A stretch of 64,000 nucleotides of DNA from Cyrtodaria siliqua (GCA_037043455.1 JAWPHD010011276.1:21394-85393), one strand, 5' to 3'. Positions 45,728 through 58,112 are shown, numbered from the stretch's first letter. Made by a program: numbers and translations. The notes: generated by a model from the letters alone, not told the origin.

Positions 45728-46624
45728 ACATTCTAGATATGCAGCTGTCCTCCAGACTGTTCTATGAACCGATGATGGTAAGAGCTGTCAGAGTGAATTC
45801 CCATGAGCCGCCACGATAGCCGGGTTGGACTGACGCTAAGGAACTGACACAGTCTGGGAACCTTTCTTGTAAATTCTTTCTTTGAACTATATATTTCTTC
45901 ATTTTCTATCTACTCTATGCTTGTAACTCTTATTTGCTTATCTTTTTCTTGCCACTGCATGATCCGAAACGTAAGTGTCAATTACTTGACAGAGATTTCG
46001 TATGAAGTATAAGTATAAGTAGAAATACATTGTGATGTTAAGTTTAATGCTTGATAAAATCTTTAAGATTACCGGTGTCCCTTTTAAGTTTAACATGTAT
46101 AAAACCAAATTTAACGTTACTAACGTTCATTTTATGAAGTAAGATTTCAAATAATGATAAATAATTAAGGCGTCTGAACGTACCGTATGATACACCATGA
46201 AAACAATTGGTATTAACAGTTTTAACGTATACAACCACAGTGATTCGGTCCTCATTTGCATCTGTAATACATTACGAGAAATAAGTCATGGCTTTGCTGA
46301 ACTCCCAGACGCCATGTTATGTGATAAAAAGATGTTATATTTCAAAACTTGTGTAAATATACTTTTTAGCCCTCTTGCACTCCCTATATAATTCAATGCG
46401 ATTCAATGTTATTTACAAAATTAATGCAAGAACCTTAAGGATTATGTCCCCTGCAACAAAACGAAGATTCTAAGTTGGATATCTGAAATAATTCCGCATA
46501 TTTTTACAAAAAAAACGTGCAGTACCTCATCTTATTATCATAGAAACAGATTAGAAAATGTGTCCTTGCGACCCGAATGCCCCGCTAAAGGGTTATCGGT
46601 TGCTTACAAAATGGAGTAACAAAA

Positions 46625-48190
46625 TGTTATGTGTAGCCTAATATTAAAAGGCAAGTTATATGGACCTGATTTGGGTAGGAACATAATGGTGCCATAGATG
46701 TAAGTGTGTATGAAGTTTGAATACTGTAAGGCTTTTGGTATGCAAGTAATTGACTTAATAAGAGGGCCAAGATGGCTCTAAATCGATCACCTGAGTACTG
46801 GCCCATTATCAAACTTCTTCGAAATATTATGGTCATATACAATCTGTGCAAGTTTGGTTAAGATTGTTCAAGAAATGTGGCATCTGTTGTGTTAACAACA
46901 TTGATATAAAGACACTGACAAAGTTTGGTAAAGATCAAATACAAAATGAAGGTGCTAGAGTGTAACCCCTGGGGCAGGGCCTAATGTGACCCCCAGGGCT
47001 ACATGTAATATATGAGAGCTGTGTGCCTTGTGGTTTTTAAGATTTCCCTATACAAGTCTATGTAAAACATGTGACCCCTGGGGCAGGGCCAAATGTGACC
47101 GCAGGGTCACCATTTGAACAAACTTGGTAAAAGACCATAAGTTCATATAGTATATGCAAAATATTAAACCTCTGGCTCTTGCAGTTTCAGAGAAGAAGAT
47201 GTTTTAAAAGAGTTTCCCTATACAAGTCTATGGAAAACATGTGACCCCTAGGGCGGGACCAAATGTGACCCGTGTCTGGGTCACTATTTAAACCAACTTG
47301 GTAAAGGACCATAAGCTTCAGTATAGTAAATGCAAAATATTAAACCTCTGGCTCTTGTAGTTTCAGAACAAAATTTCCCATGTACAACTTTGACGCCTGG
47401 GACGGGGCCTAATTTGACCCCAGGGTCACCATTTGAACAAACTCGGTAGATGACCATTAGCTGATGCTATATGTAATATATGAGCGCTCTGTGCCTTGTG
47501 GTTTCAGAAAAGAAGCTTTTTTAAAACATCAATGTAAAATTTTAATGTAAATTATCTAAGTGTAAAAAGTAGGTCAAGGTCATTTATATTGACATGATTT
47601 GGGTAGGAACATATTGCTGTCATATAGATGTAAGTGTGTATGAAGTTTAAAAGCTAGACTGCTTAATAAAAAAACTTGAATGAAAACTTCAATGTAAATT
47701 AACAAAGTGCCAAAGGTAGGTCAAGGTAAGTCATATTGACCCATTTTTCATTCAAACATATCACTGTCATGTAGTTATCAACATTTATAAAGTTTGAAAG
47801 CTCTAAGGCATCTAGTGTTGGAGAAATGGACTTGACAAAAAACTTTGATGTAAAAAACTTGAATGAAAGTCTTTGATGTAAATTAACAAAGTGTAAAAAG
47901 TAGGTCAAGGTCATTTATATTGACCTGATTTGGGTAGGAGCGTATTGCTGTCATATAGATGTGTGTATGAAGTTTAAAAGCTGTACTGCTTCTGGTATCA
48001 GAGTAATGAACATAATAAAAAACTTTAATGTAAATTAACAGTGTAAAAAAGTAGGTCAAGGTCATTTATATTGAACTGATTCGGGTAGGAACATACTGCT
48101 GTCATACAGATGTAAGTGTGTATGAAGTTTGGAAACTGTATGGCTTTTGGTATCTGAGAAATTGAGTTAATAACACACTTGAATGTAAAA
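46625..48190. repeat. Two interleaved tandem-repeat cassettes
   Basis: Array Q has ~170-base units (TAGGTCAAGGTCATTTATAT, TGATTTGGGTAGGA, GTGTGTATGAAGTTT) at 46640-46755 and again at 47560-48180. Between them (about 46758-47550) is another repeat beginning AAGAGGGCCAAGATGGCTCT. Its ~175-base units contain ATGTGACCCCTGGGGC and AAAATATTAAACCTCTGGCT. The second appears inserted into the first. Both are non-coding; frames in them are short and shifting. Confidence 0.65.
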
Positions 48191-48217
48191 CTTCAATGGG
48201 AAATGTGTCTTTAACTC

Positions 48218-48406
48218 TTAGCCCGCTACATATATATAATGGACTGTTCTTTCTTTGAATTAAGACCATTCCATTTATGTGACAAAGGGTTGTTTTTGGG
48301 GAAATGAATGATCAGCAGCCGGACATTATAAACCCTGATCAGCCTGCAGGCTGTTCTGGATTTACAATGGACGCAATGGCTATTATAGTCGTGCTTAACG
48401 GGTTAA
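48218..48406. mobile_element. Family Y (piggyBac-like) MITE, uninterrupted
   Basis: TTAGCCCGCTACATATAT at the left (TTAA changed to TTAG) and CTTAACGGGTTAA at the right. The interior TTTCTTTGAATTAAGACC gives the unbroken form of the site where cassette A1 sits at 12920. Confidence 0.75.
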
Positions 48407-49160
48407 AGGTTAATAGCTCACTTTAAGTGAATCCATCAGGAATTAGAACTCACAGTATAAGTCTAATTACAACAAAGCATGCACCATGTTACCGTGATAT
48501 CCTTAGCTTGTTGGTGCTATCAATTAAAGTCTCAAATAATCCTGTTATTTTTTTTTTAAAAGAAACAAAATCAATGTTCATAATCAATACACAAATAAAA
48601 TGCATGCATATGTTATTTACATACCTGGTCATGGTATTTGATTGGTCACTACCTGTAAAAATATATTTATAGATTATATTACTCACAATATTTAATTTCA
48701 AGTTTAATGGCTGACACAACCTAGAGAAGGATATCAAGTTAATGTATTGCAAGTTATTTACCAAACAATTTCTGATATCGAAGAGTTCTTATTCCTTCTA
48801 GGTGCACTATATATTGCATTGTTTAAAAGACATCCTCATTAATATTTTTTTTAGTATTTTAGCATTTATATGATTGTTTTGATAATTATGCGATGTACTA
48901 TAAGTTTATTGAAACATTATTTAGTAGTTTTTCAAGTTATCCTACTTTAACTTTGTTATATTTTTCAGAGTACATTCACCTTAAAGGCAGAATATGCTTA
49001 TTAACACGTACATAAACTGAAACAGTTGACGAAGCAATCGGAAGCGTTACAACTTAAGAGAATTATATTACGCTAACAAATAAACTCAATAAAATTAAAC
49101 TGTACACACTATGCCGAATAAATATTTGTGTACTAATTACGCTGTATCTCCTACACTCTG
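48407..49160. other. No gene recognised
   Basis: AT-rich DNA. Frames on both strands at 48427-48764 overlap and have no motif. Confidence 0.45.
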
Positions 49161-49164
49161 AAGA

Positions 49165-49430
49165 GCGTCTCCGTGGCCGAATGGTTAACGACGTTGCGTT
49201 GTAAACCCTCGCCTCTCACCGCTGCGGGTTCGAATCCCACTGTGAGCTCGACTTGTAAGTGAGGAAGTGTCGATTCTTACGGTTGGCGGGAGGTGTACAG
49301 TACTGGTTCTACCCAGGAAAAGTGGATGGTCTGCCTCCATCACAATAAATCGACCGTCATATATAACTTTACATGTGTTGAAAAATGACGTAAAAAACCA
49401 TACAAACAAACAAACAAACAAACGAACAAA
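49165..49430 (+). mobile_element. tRNA-derived SINE (family S2), copy 2, best preserved
   Basis: A-box TGGCCGAATGGTTAACG, B-box GGGTTCGAATCCCAC, body GATTCTTACGGTTGGCGGGA and TACTGGTTCTACCCAGGAAA, tail of (CAAA)n. The head resembles class II (Leu/Ser-type) tRNAs. Both polymerase III boxes look intact. No clear target duplication. Confidence 0.85.
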
Positions 49431-50002
49431 TCTATACGCTGCGTCGACGCTAAGCATGACACAAAAAGTGTGCAGATCCAAATAGTTTATTTATGTAAAC
49501 ACAACAGTATCAGCGTGCCTTTTTACTGAAGCGTACGTTTCTAATCAGTCGTTTCTATTAATGGCTGGGTATATCGGGGGATTTAATGTAAATTTGACGG
49601 TAATATTATACACAAATACTTGACACAAAGTCGCTATCATCTCTATTAATGTTAACAATAAGCATGTTGAACTACCACGACTGGTAATCTTCACTAATGT
49701 AGTAACAGAGATTATTTGACCGCTGGGTTTGAGTATAAAGAATTCCTTCATGCGATGGTAGGCATGCTTTTAGCTTGACTTTAAGAAAAAAAAGGCAATT
49801 AAACTATTCTTCTCGCCCTGGCGACGACATAACGTCACCCTTTATGTTAAGTTCACGTCTCAGAAACGGCTTAAAGGAATTCAAAAACATTTCTACACGT
49901 GTACTCATTTTTATAAGAGGACATTGTACAGACAGGTGCCTAACTTCTTATCTCAGAACCCCCTTGAAAGAATGCAATGCAACTTCGCACAAACACTGAA
50001 CA

Positions 50003-50721
50003 AAATTGCTAAGTATCAACTTTTGTATCTTAACTAATTTTCTAATTTTAAATATATTTTAGAATAGATATATGATAAGTATTTTGTTTTGACCCATAGA
50101 TTGTAAAACATTTATTTTTTGTTTAAATTGTTACATCTTTTGAGAGTTACCCTTCCTTTATATGAAAACATGAAATGTACTGATAAAACACATAACATGA
50201 GTCAAAGATTGCTTAAAGATATAACATTCTTAAATTGGTATGAAATAATAGGAAAAAACATAAAAATTTGACCCATTTATCGCAGATTTTCCGTTTATAA
50301 AAAAATGAAATATGGATAATCTTAAATTATCTCTCTTTACATTGAATATTGTTTGAAATTCAAGTGACTGTAATACAGCGTTAACATTAACTATTTCTAA
50401 AATTTCTTTTGCAAACGCATATGTAGTGGTAATGCTAGTAAAAGATGATGTCAAAATAATTTTAACTGGCATATTTTAGAATTAGGAACATCGAAAGCTT
50501 CACTAATTCGAAGTAAAATCCTATATACCCAGTTGTATAAGTGTTATAACTTATTTCTAAGAAAACACATTGACTTAAACGTTTTAAAATATGTTCATAC
50601 AATCAGAGCAGACGATTTACACTCATTATTTTGCAGTTTAACCGTATCTCTAATCAAGCTCAAAATACACAAAACAATGAGAATATTATTGACATATTCT
50701 TAGGTTGATACTTAGCAATTT
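50003..50721. mobile_element. TIR element family V, complete copy
   Basis: Ends AAATTGCTAAGTATCAAC (50003-50020) and the exact inverse (50704-50721). It matches 60722-61225 (opposite strand, partial) and 62940-63530 (same strand, SINE-interrupted). It holds an 80-codon minus-strand frame (50230-50472, starting MPVKIILTSSFTSITTT). The same frame recurs in the second copy, but replacement changes outnumber silent ones about 11 to 3, so it is probably not a selected protein. Confidence 0.7.
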
Positions 50722-50832
50722 GGTTTATTGTCATGAAAAATAACTCGTAGAGACAAGTGCCATAATTCTGTTATGCAATAAAGGAGAAGTGTGCCTCTTA
50801 TTTAACTTAGTTTCCCAATAAATAACAAAGCT

Positions 50833-50868
50833 TCGAAAGTCGAGCATGTTGTTCTCCGACAGCTAAAG
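50833..50868 (+). mobile_element. Isolated 3' end of cassette family B
   Basis: GTCGAGCATGTTGTTCTCCG then ACAGCT matches the 3' hairpin region of family B at 57117 and 62081. No array lies upstream. Confidence 0.5.
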
Positions 50869-50905
50869 TTATATGTAATATTTATATAATACTTTTTCGA
50901 GTATA

Positions 50906-51261
50906 TGCGATTTATACTGCTTCTCGAGGGCCGCAGGCCCGAGAGTGCAGTATAAATCGCATACGAGAAAAGTATGCTATAAATGTTTTGTTCAAGTATA
51001 AAATAGAGCATGAGTTTTGCACGTGTACGGGGAGATAATGCACGAGCGTTAGCGAGTGCATTATCGTCCGTACACGTGCAAGACTCATGCTCTATTGTAT
51101 TTGTACCACAATAACTAACATATGCTGTGTATATCCTCGGGTATTACACGATGCATAGTGTATATTTAGGATATTGTGGTACAATTATATCATATGTTTC
51201 TTGTTTGCGATTTATACTGCACTCTCGGGCCTGCGGCCCTCGAGAAGCAGTATAAATCACA
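50906..51261. mobile_element. Cluster of four strong palindromes, mirror-arranged
   Basis: Palindrome 1 (50906-50961) and palindrome 4 (51206-51261) are copies of each other in inverted orientation: TGCGATTTATACTGC arms around TCGAGGGCCGCAGGCCC. Palindrome 2 (51004-51094) has ~40-base arms (TAGAGCATGAG...GCACGTGTACGG) closing on CACGAGCGTTAGCGAGTGC. Palindrome 3 (51101-51184) has TTGTACCACAATA arms. Likely a hairpin-rich MITE; no protein and no clear target duplication. Confidence 0.7.
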
Positions 51262-52099
51262 TATAATCGAACAATTATACTATAAGTATTACGTGTTTCA
51301 TGGATACTGCTGTCATAATCAAGTTATTTATGCTACTCTAGAACCATTTATGTATGTACCTTCTTCAAACACGTACTAGACCAATTTCATCAAGCACACC
51401 AGAGTAATGGCCTTTCATTTAGTTAAATAATTAATGCTATATTTATGCTCACGCTTCAAAAAAACACGCCTCCATCTGACCGTCCGTTCATCTGTCCGTC
51501 CGTGCCAACATTTCAGGTCTAGGGGCTATTTTGGGTTTATGAAGGTTAAGCCCCTAAACGTCCATAGCGAGTTGATGTTGTACACGTGTAACCAAAAGTA
51601 GAATACCGTGAAAGACCTTGACCTTCTTTTTTATACTTCATTAAGTCTGGTCCATGTTTTTAGTTACCTCCATATCTAAGTCACTCTTTAAACTTCCAAT
51701 AAAATAGGTCAACATCACTGACATTGACCTACATTTGAACATTATTGATTTCCGTATTATTTTCACGGATAGTCTAATAATATACATTCTGATAAATCTT
51801 GGTCATCATGTATTACCGTAACCTACTTAGTTTACATTGATTTGATTTATTAACGGTTTTGTTAAGTTCAATTTTACGTCGCTTTCTGGTTTGAGGTTTT
51901 TCATTATACCTCTTTTTCCTACCGACACTCCTCAAATGGTCAGCCAATGATAAAGTATTCCTGATTTTAATTTAAACCGAACAAGAAAGTAACAGAGTTA
52001 CCTTTATCCCCAGGCCTGGGGAAATATATTGGGGGTTGGGTGTATAATACCATGCAATAATACGATTAAAACACTACACTATATACTCAGAGAGGAATA

Positions 52100-53600
52100 G
52101 CTGTAAGTCTGTGACTACTCCATTGGTCCTAAAAGAACCATAGCTACTGTAGAAAATGACAATTTAATATAATCATCTTCTCATGATCGCAAACAATTCT
52201 ACCAAAAATGTTTGTGGCCACACGTTTCTTAATAAGCTACAAATGACAAAGTCTAGAAAGGCCATAACTCCAGTGGTAATTGTCTAATTTTAATGACGAT
52301 GGCATGTGATCATTTTCTTATGATGGCAAATAACCCTGACACATATTGTTTGAATACATTCAAAACTGAATGACTTTATGTTGGGGCTGCAAGGTTCTTG
52401 TTAGGCTATATAAAATATATCATTAGTACTGGAATGTTTAGAGGTAAATACAAATACCTTACTTTTCAAAATCGGTTGAGAAATAAATGTTTTACAGCCA
52501 AAATGCTTTTTTGGTGGGACTTTTTCCATGTAAATTCCTTATTGCTGGGGAGGCAGAATATTATGAAATCTCAAATAACTTCAGTTTACCCTAATATTTT
52601 GTTATAAAACATTCAGAGTGTTTTAATTTACATTTATCCAACACATTAAACCAGTTTTGGATAAAAACTCTATAAAAAAATATTTTTAAATTTTTTGATG
52701 CAGCAGGATTTTGCATTGAAAATGCCCTATCAAAAACAATTTTCGCATCTGGAATTTTTATTTCTGAACCGATTTTGAAAAGTAAGGTATTTTTATTTAC
52801 CACTACAAATGTCTGTTTCACTGATACACATCTTATTTATGTCCTATTTGAATTGTGTCTTAACGGTCCAAAAAAACTTTGGCTGAAACAAGCCAAAAAC
52901 GGCCATAGAAACTGTTGAATTACAGTGACTATGAAATATTATCATGTTCTCATGATAAAAAACATGGCTTAAATTCTCTTCAAAACTGCATGACTAACTG
53001 CGGCCATAAGGTTCTTATTAGGTCCTAAAATAAACATATCCAAGTCCAAAAAGGGTCATTAAGGCAGTTAAAATTATTGAATCCAAATTACGATTAAATA
53101 TTATCAATCTTCACCTGATGCCAAACAATCCCATCAAAACTGAAAATGAATCTCTTCAACTTGAAACTGAAGTTCTAGCTGCGGCCACAAGGTTTTCTTA
53201 TTAGGCCCTAACATGCAAAAGTCCGAAAAAAGGTCATAAGTGCGGTCAAAATTGTAGCTCAAAATGATGATTGAATATGATCAACTTCATATGATGGCAA
53301 ACTATCCTACCGAACTAAAATGACTAGTTACAGCCTTATGGTGCTTATTAGGCACTAAAATTATAATCTAAGTAAAGAAGGGGTCATTGTCGCGGTAAAT
53401 ATTGTTGAATCAAAATGATGATTGCTTATGATCATCTTCGTATGAAGGCAAACAATCCTGCCAAATATGAATTGAATTCCTTAAAAACTGAATGACATTA
53501 AAGTTGCGGCCACGAACATGTTGGACGGATGACTAACGGACGGATGGACAATCACCTTATTTACATGTCCCTCTGCTTCTTGAAAAGCGGGAACACAAAT
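52100..53600. repeat. Tandem-repeat cassette, ~150-180-bp units
   Basis: Units share GGTTCTTATTAGGCCCTAAA, GCGGTCAAAATTGT-like and GATGGCAAACAATCC blocks at about 52120, 52390, 53010, 53190 and 53340. The array ends in GACGGATGACTAACGGACGG and CTTCTTGAAAAGCGGG. It is interrupted by a TIR element at 52443-52801. Units are well diverged. Confidence 0.6.
52443..52801. mobile_element. TIR element nested in the 52-kb cassette
   Basis: The arms are ~45 bases long: the left begins GGTAAATACAAATACCTTAC and the right ends with the near inverse. Both include CTTTTCAAAATCGGTT, with slight indels. No transposase; the class is unclear. Confidence 0.7.
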
Positions 53601-54148
53601 CAATGCCTTCAAAGATGTGCTTTCTATCCAACACGCGGAGCTGAGCATCCACAAACGAGAAAAAATGGTCCAATAAAAATCACAGCACACAACTCAATGG
53701 CACCGTAGATCCGCACTGCATCATAAACAAAGAGCACATTAAAGGCATTATGCAACATGTGGACGCATTTTCAGATTGCTTGAAGCTACACGGGTATTTT
53801 AAAATAAGTGTATATAGTATAAATAGAGATAAAAAAGTCAATAATTAAAAAGTATATATGTTTTATATCGTATTACTGTAAAAAGACCTGAAATGGTGAG
53901 TGTCTTTGGTGTCGCATTTTCCAGGGTGCGTACATGTAGTGCTTTTCTGATTGGTTGACCGTTTGAGTGAACTAACAATTGTTTTACAGTTTACTGTTTA
54001 TTTGCAAATTCTCAGTTTGTATACAAACAACAACACGAGATCAAAATACATGTACACAGTCATATTTAGAAATCACATACATACATGCTTTACAGAAATT
54101 ATAATTTCGTTCTTATTTCAATACAAAACAATTAAACTTTGGTTCGTA

Positions 54149-54630
54149 TACTGAAAGGAAAAAGAAACGCAGGGTGCGTATTTCCGCTATATATTGCATA
54201 TACTGCACACTTAATTCCATATATATTCCAAGGAAATCCCAAGATGTTTAGTAAAAAAAAAAAGTGCAGTTAGTAAGAGAAAGGACACAACTATGATGTT
54301 GTAGACGTTTTAATCACAGTACACGTTGTAACAAGAAATTCATAAATGCTGAAGTTCCTCTTTGAAAAATTGAGCCAGTTCAGTACCGTATTTAATGTTA
54401 AGTGATTGCAACATTTAAAGCCTAAGTTTGCTTACCTGCTTGAGCCAAAGGCGCATTCTGACGATAATGAAACCATAAAGGGGTAACCATTGGTGTGTTC
54501 AGTGCTGTTTAAATCTTCTTTCTAAAAGGACAGGCCTAATGTCGCCCTGTACCATTCGATTAGCAGTAGCATATTAAACATACAATATATAGCGGAAATA
54601 CGCAAGCTGCGTTTCTTTTTCCTTTCAGTA
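54149..54630. mobile_element. Tc1/mariner-like MITE with ~50-base TIRs
   Basis: Ends TACTGAAAGGAAAAAGAAAC and the inverse, flanked by TA on both sides (54147-54148 and 54631-54632). The TIRs continue through GCGTATTTCCGCTATATATTG with one small indel. No open frame of transposase size. Confidence 0.8.
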
Positions 54631-55249
54631 TAATTTCATTATAATGAAAAGGTTAATATCAGTTGGTTTTGCGTTTTTTATCACTCGAAACCAAGAATAG
54701 TTATTTAATAAAGTTTAACCCTGTTATTGATAATATTCTTATTTTTTAATGTGAAAAAGAGTGTTTATTTAAATGGGAGATAACTCTGATACTTACTTTG
54801 AATCACACATAATAAGTGAAAAACAAGAACATCTTCTGACATGCCAAAGTTATCAAATGCTTCACATTATAAAACAAACATTCAGTTTCTTTAAGCTAGA
54901 TATGCAAAAGACCGTGTTAAACTTATTTCTTCCAGTATATAATACCTAGAAGACAACACACTCTCACTATTGTAGTATTGTAAGTAAATAAACGATAATA
55001 TGAAATTAAATTGAATAATCTTATAATTAAATTGAATAATCTTATAACTTATCGATAATACAGGTCATTTTTAAAATCAATCGTTCGAATTAGTTTTACA
55101 GCTCCTTAATGTACCTCTTTAAAGTAAAACGGGCAAGTGATGCGTGAATTTAGAGACCGGATTTCGTAGCTTAGCCATTGAATGGACATGCAGTAGTTGC
55201 ACGTGATTTAATAGCACGTAAATTGAGTTGTGTGGGCACTTTTCGTAAT

Positions 55250-55397
55250 GGTTACCGGCTAAGTACTAGGTGTTCATGCATTTGAAAGACCCGCGCACGT
55301 GCGAATTGTGAAACCGAGAGCGCGAAGCGCTCGAGGTGATACCTCACGTCCCCGGGTCTTTCAAATTCATGAACACCGATGTACGAGGCCGGTAACC
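55250..55397. mobile_element. Palindromic element with ~45-base arms
   Basis: The arms start GGTTACCGGC and include GGTGTTCATG and TTTGAAAGACCCG. An inner hairpin (CCGAGAGCGCGAAGCGCTCGA, stem GAGCGC/GCGCTC) sits between them. The style resembles the palindromes at 50906-51261. Confidence 0.65.
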
Positions 55398-55424
55398 GAC
55401 TTACACAACGGCTCACAACCACAC

Positions 55425-55817
55425 ATGATTGCAACAAACGAATACGATTCGGACGATTTCTGTAGTCAGGCCTTGGCTGATTATGACTCCGATAATGTAC
55501 TTAGTGAAGCTTTAGACATGTATGAGGACTATGAAGATATTTGTTTTTCCTGACTCAAAACACATATAGAGAAGTACCCGAAGAGGAAAAAAAAGACATT
55601 ATCGACATTTTATATAAAGCAATTGACGTTTCCGACAAGTGTGAACCAGGAGGGCCATGTATGTCAAGTTGAAGCAACACGTGTCAATCAAGGTAATGTT
55701 CGTTATTTAAGGTATATCAAATATGGCTGCCATGTAAAAATGAGCAAATCTGACCGTGAGAACTTGAATGCTACTTATGGCATAAAATGGTTAAAATATT
55801 GTGAAATATCACCTTAA
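55425..55817 (+). other. Possible decayed coding region, acidic then basic
   Basis: A 42-codon acidic frame (MIATNEYDSDDF ... LDMYEDYEDICFS, stop at 55553) is followed in another frame by NQEGHVCQVEATRV ... MSKSDRENLNATYGIKWLKY (to 55817). The first looks protein-like, with repeated SDxxxSxAL spacing. No family recognised. It starts about 30 bases after a palindromic element and could belong to a dead DNA transposon. Confidence 0.25.
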
Positions 55818-56004
55818 ACTATAAATATGAACGTTTTACTATATACTATTGCACTCAGAATTAAAAAATAAAAATTTGCAATTAGATCTAGTTGTAAACT
55901 CATCTTATTTATTTTTTATGCATCAACGTGAAGTTTTCTTTTCCACATATTAAAAAAATAATTCCATGAACGTGTTCATTATGGTTCCATCTAAGCAGGG
56001 ACGT

Positions 56005-57145
56005 ATATAGCAGATCAGCTATTCGCTTATTGCAGATACATTTTAATTCAGTGCCGTCGAAGAATAAGAGAGCTTATGTAATCACCCCGACACCGGCGTC
56101 GGCGTCCACATCAAGGTTTGCGTGTAAGCTGTGTTTACACGTCTTTATCTCTTACATTTCTTATTCTAGCACAACCAAATTTGGCCAAGAGCTTCCTTAT
56201 AGCATGATATTAACGACTGCTTCAGTAATTTTTGTTTCTGTAACCCCTCAAATGCTGCGTGTAAGCTGTATTTACAGGTCTATATCTCTTACATAAACGC
56301 CCTAGCTCAACTAAATTTGGGAATTGGTTCCTTATAGTATGTTGTAAAGGGCTGCGTAAGTAATTTTGCCTTCTGCAACTTCTGGGCTCCCATGGAGCCC
56401 AAACTGTGATAGCCCATAAAATATGCAATAAAGGCAGATACATATTTCTGTGTTGTTTTGGTCAATTCTTACACATATAGCTATGTTGCACTCCGCCCCA
56501 CACACCCCCTGCACCCCAAACACATACACTGGAAACGAGATTATTATTTTATTATTTGGTCAAGTTTTACACATATAGCTGTGTTATCCCCACATCACCA
56601 TCTCCTAACCATCCCCCATCGCACCATCATCACCACCCGAATGTGTTTTTTTTTTTTACATGTGTTGTTTTGTTTTATCAAATCTACACCTATATCAATG
56701 ATACGCCCCCGCCCCCAATGGTTTATGGAGGACAGGGGGAGAGGAATTGTTTTCATTTTATCTTCCATTATTTGGATTTTAAAATTTTAATTTGAAAGCA
56801 GTCATTTACATATTAAACAATTTAGATTAATTTCAGATACACAGATGAAACATCAATAAGAAAGAAATTGAAATGAGGCCACAATAAGAATTGCCAGATA
56901 TCCCCTCCCTCCCCGAGTTGCTTTTCGACCACAAATGTCTTTAATATGACTGTAAATATGGATTAAAACTGATAAAAATAAAAAATAAAATTTCACAACC
57001 TGCCACAAATTTTATTATAATTTGTATGAGATTCTAACAATAATTGTTTTAGTCTTGTTTTCTGATGGTATATACTGGCTATATATATAATTGATTATTC
57101 ATTGAAAAATCGAATAGTCGAGCTGCGCTGTTCTCCGACAGTTAT
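56005..57145 (+). mobile_element. Tandem-repeat cassette family B, copy 1
   Basis: It starts near CGAAGAATAAGAGAGCTTAT, followed by AATCACCCCGACACCGGCG, GTGTAAGCTGTGTTTAC and GGGCTCCCATGGAGCCC. A short array with CAATTCTTACACATATAGCT and C-rich blocks follows. It ends with GAATAGTCGAGCT (57112-57124) and the GCTGTTCTCCGACAG hairpin. The left subterminal repeat is decayed. The many short proline/histidine-rich frames are artefacts of the C-rich strand. Confidence 0.7.
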
Positions 57146-58112
57146 GCACCTAATGATTCACATTTCATTTTTTGGTTAAGACACCAGCTAGATGCAATAG
57201 AGCATTGAAACCTCGCACATGTTAACATCTACATGACAGCGGCATGTTCCAATGAAAACTAGATCAATATTAATTACATTGACATACTTTTATCACTTTG
57301 TTCATTTACATTGATATTTTACATTACTCTTTTAGCATTAAAGTTTTTTTTTTTATCTCCGTTTCGCAAATACCAACAGCAGTACAGCTTAAAACTTCAA
57401 TCGCACTTACATCTATATAACATCCGTATGTTCCTACTTAAAGTATGTCAATATAAATGACCTTGACCTTCTGTTTGCACTTTGTGAGTTTTACATTCTA
57501 GTGTTTTATTATATCCATTACTCAGATACCAAAACCTGTACAGTTTTTGAACTTCATAACACTTACATCCAGTTGAATGGCTGAAAATTTCATTCAAATT
57601 GATCAACATTAAACTTGTTAATTAAAAAAAATAACAGTACTACCCACAAACGCAAAAGTTACAATATCCACCATTAACGGCAATGCACGCCTGACATCTC
57701 CTACGCATATTGGGATATACCGGGTATTAGTTTTGTGACTTTTGCTTTTGGGGATCGTACTCCGTTATGCTCTGAATTTAACAAGTTTATTGTTGATCAA
57801 TTTAAATGAAATTTTCAGCAAATCAACTGTAGATATTGTTAAATAGAATAAATAAAATTAAAATTTAATTTCTATTGAAATATGTCAGTTATCTGAGTTT
57901 ATTTCCCTGTTTTGTTTTTAAAGTCGTTCAGAGTATGCATGATTAGTTGAGCTCTATTATTTTTGTTTTCTGACGCAATGTCAATGGGATTACAAAAATG
58001 GGGACATAACCATTGCGCACCCGAACTAACCTCAAATCCTGGACAGAGGTCATCATTGTGAAATGTTTTGAAAACACTCTTTAAATTCCAATTATATGAT
58101 TATTGTCATTGT
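57146..58112. repeat. Unique DNA plus fragment of array Q, inverted
   Basis: About 57330-57600 matches array Q of 47.6-48.2 kb on the opposite strand (AAATGACCTTGACCTTCTGT, ACTTACATCTATATAAC). The rest shows nothing I can name. Confidence 0.5.

Larger units (their letters stand above)
43955..46022 (+). mobile_element. 5'-truncated non-LTR retrotransposon (CR1/Jockey group)
   Basis: Holds the reverse-transcriptase pseudogene at 44039-45727, a short 3' UTR, and a 3' tail of GAAGTATAAGTATAAGTAG-type short repeats as in CR1/Jockey-group LINEs. The endonuclease and gag-like parts are missing. It lies inside a family X MITE; the exact 5' junction is uncertain. Confidence 0.75.
43814..46087. mobile_element. 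Family X MITE, copy 7, split by a LINE
   Basis: The left part (43814-43950) has AAATTCGCGCGTCCCGTACG and ACAACTTGCATTTGCTCAAT. The right part (46028-46087) has AAGATTACCGGTGTCCCTTTTAA. Together they form one family X element, interrupted by the LINE remnant. Confidence 0.65.

Noticed and set aside
56030..56795. Overlapping short frames with TM-like or P/H-rich content
   Set aside because: They are within cassette B copy 1 and shift frame with its repeats.
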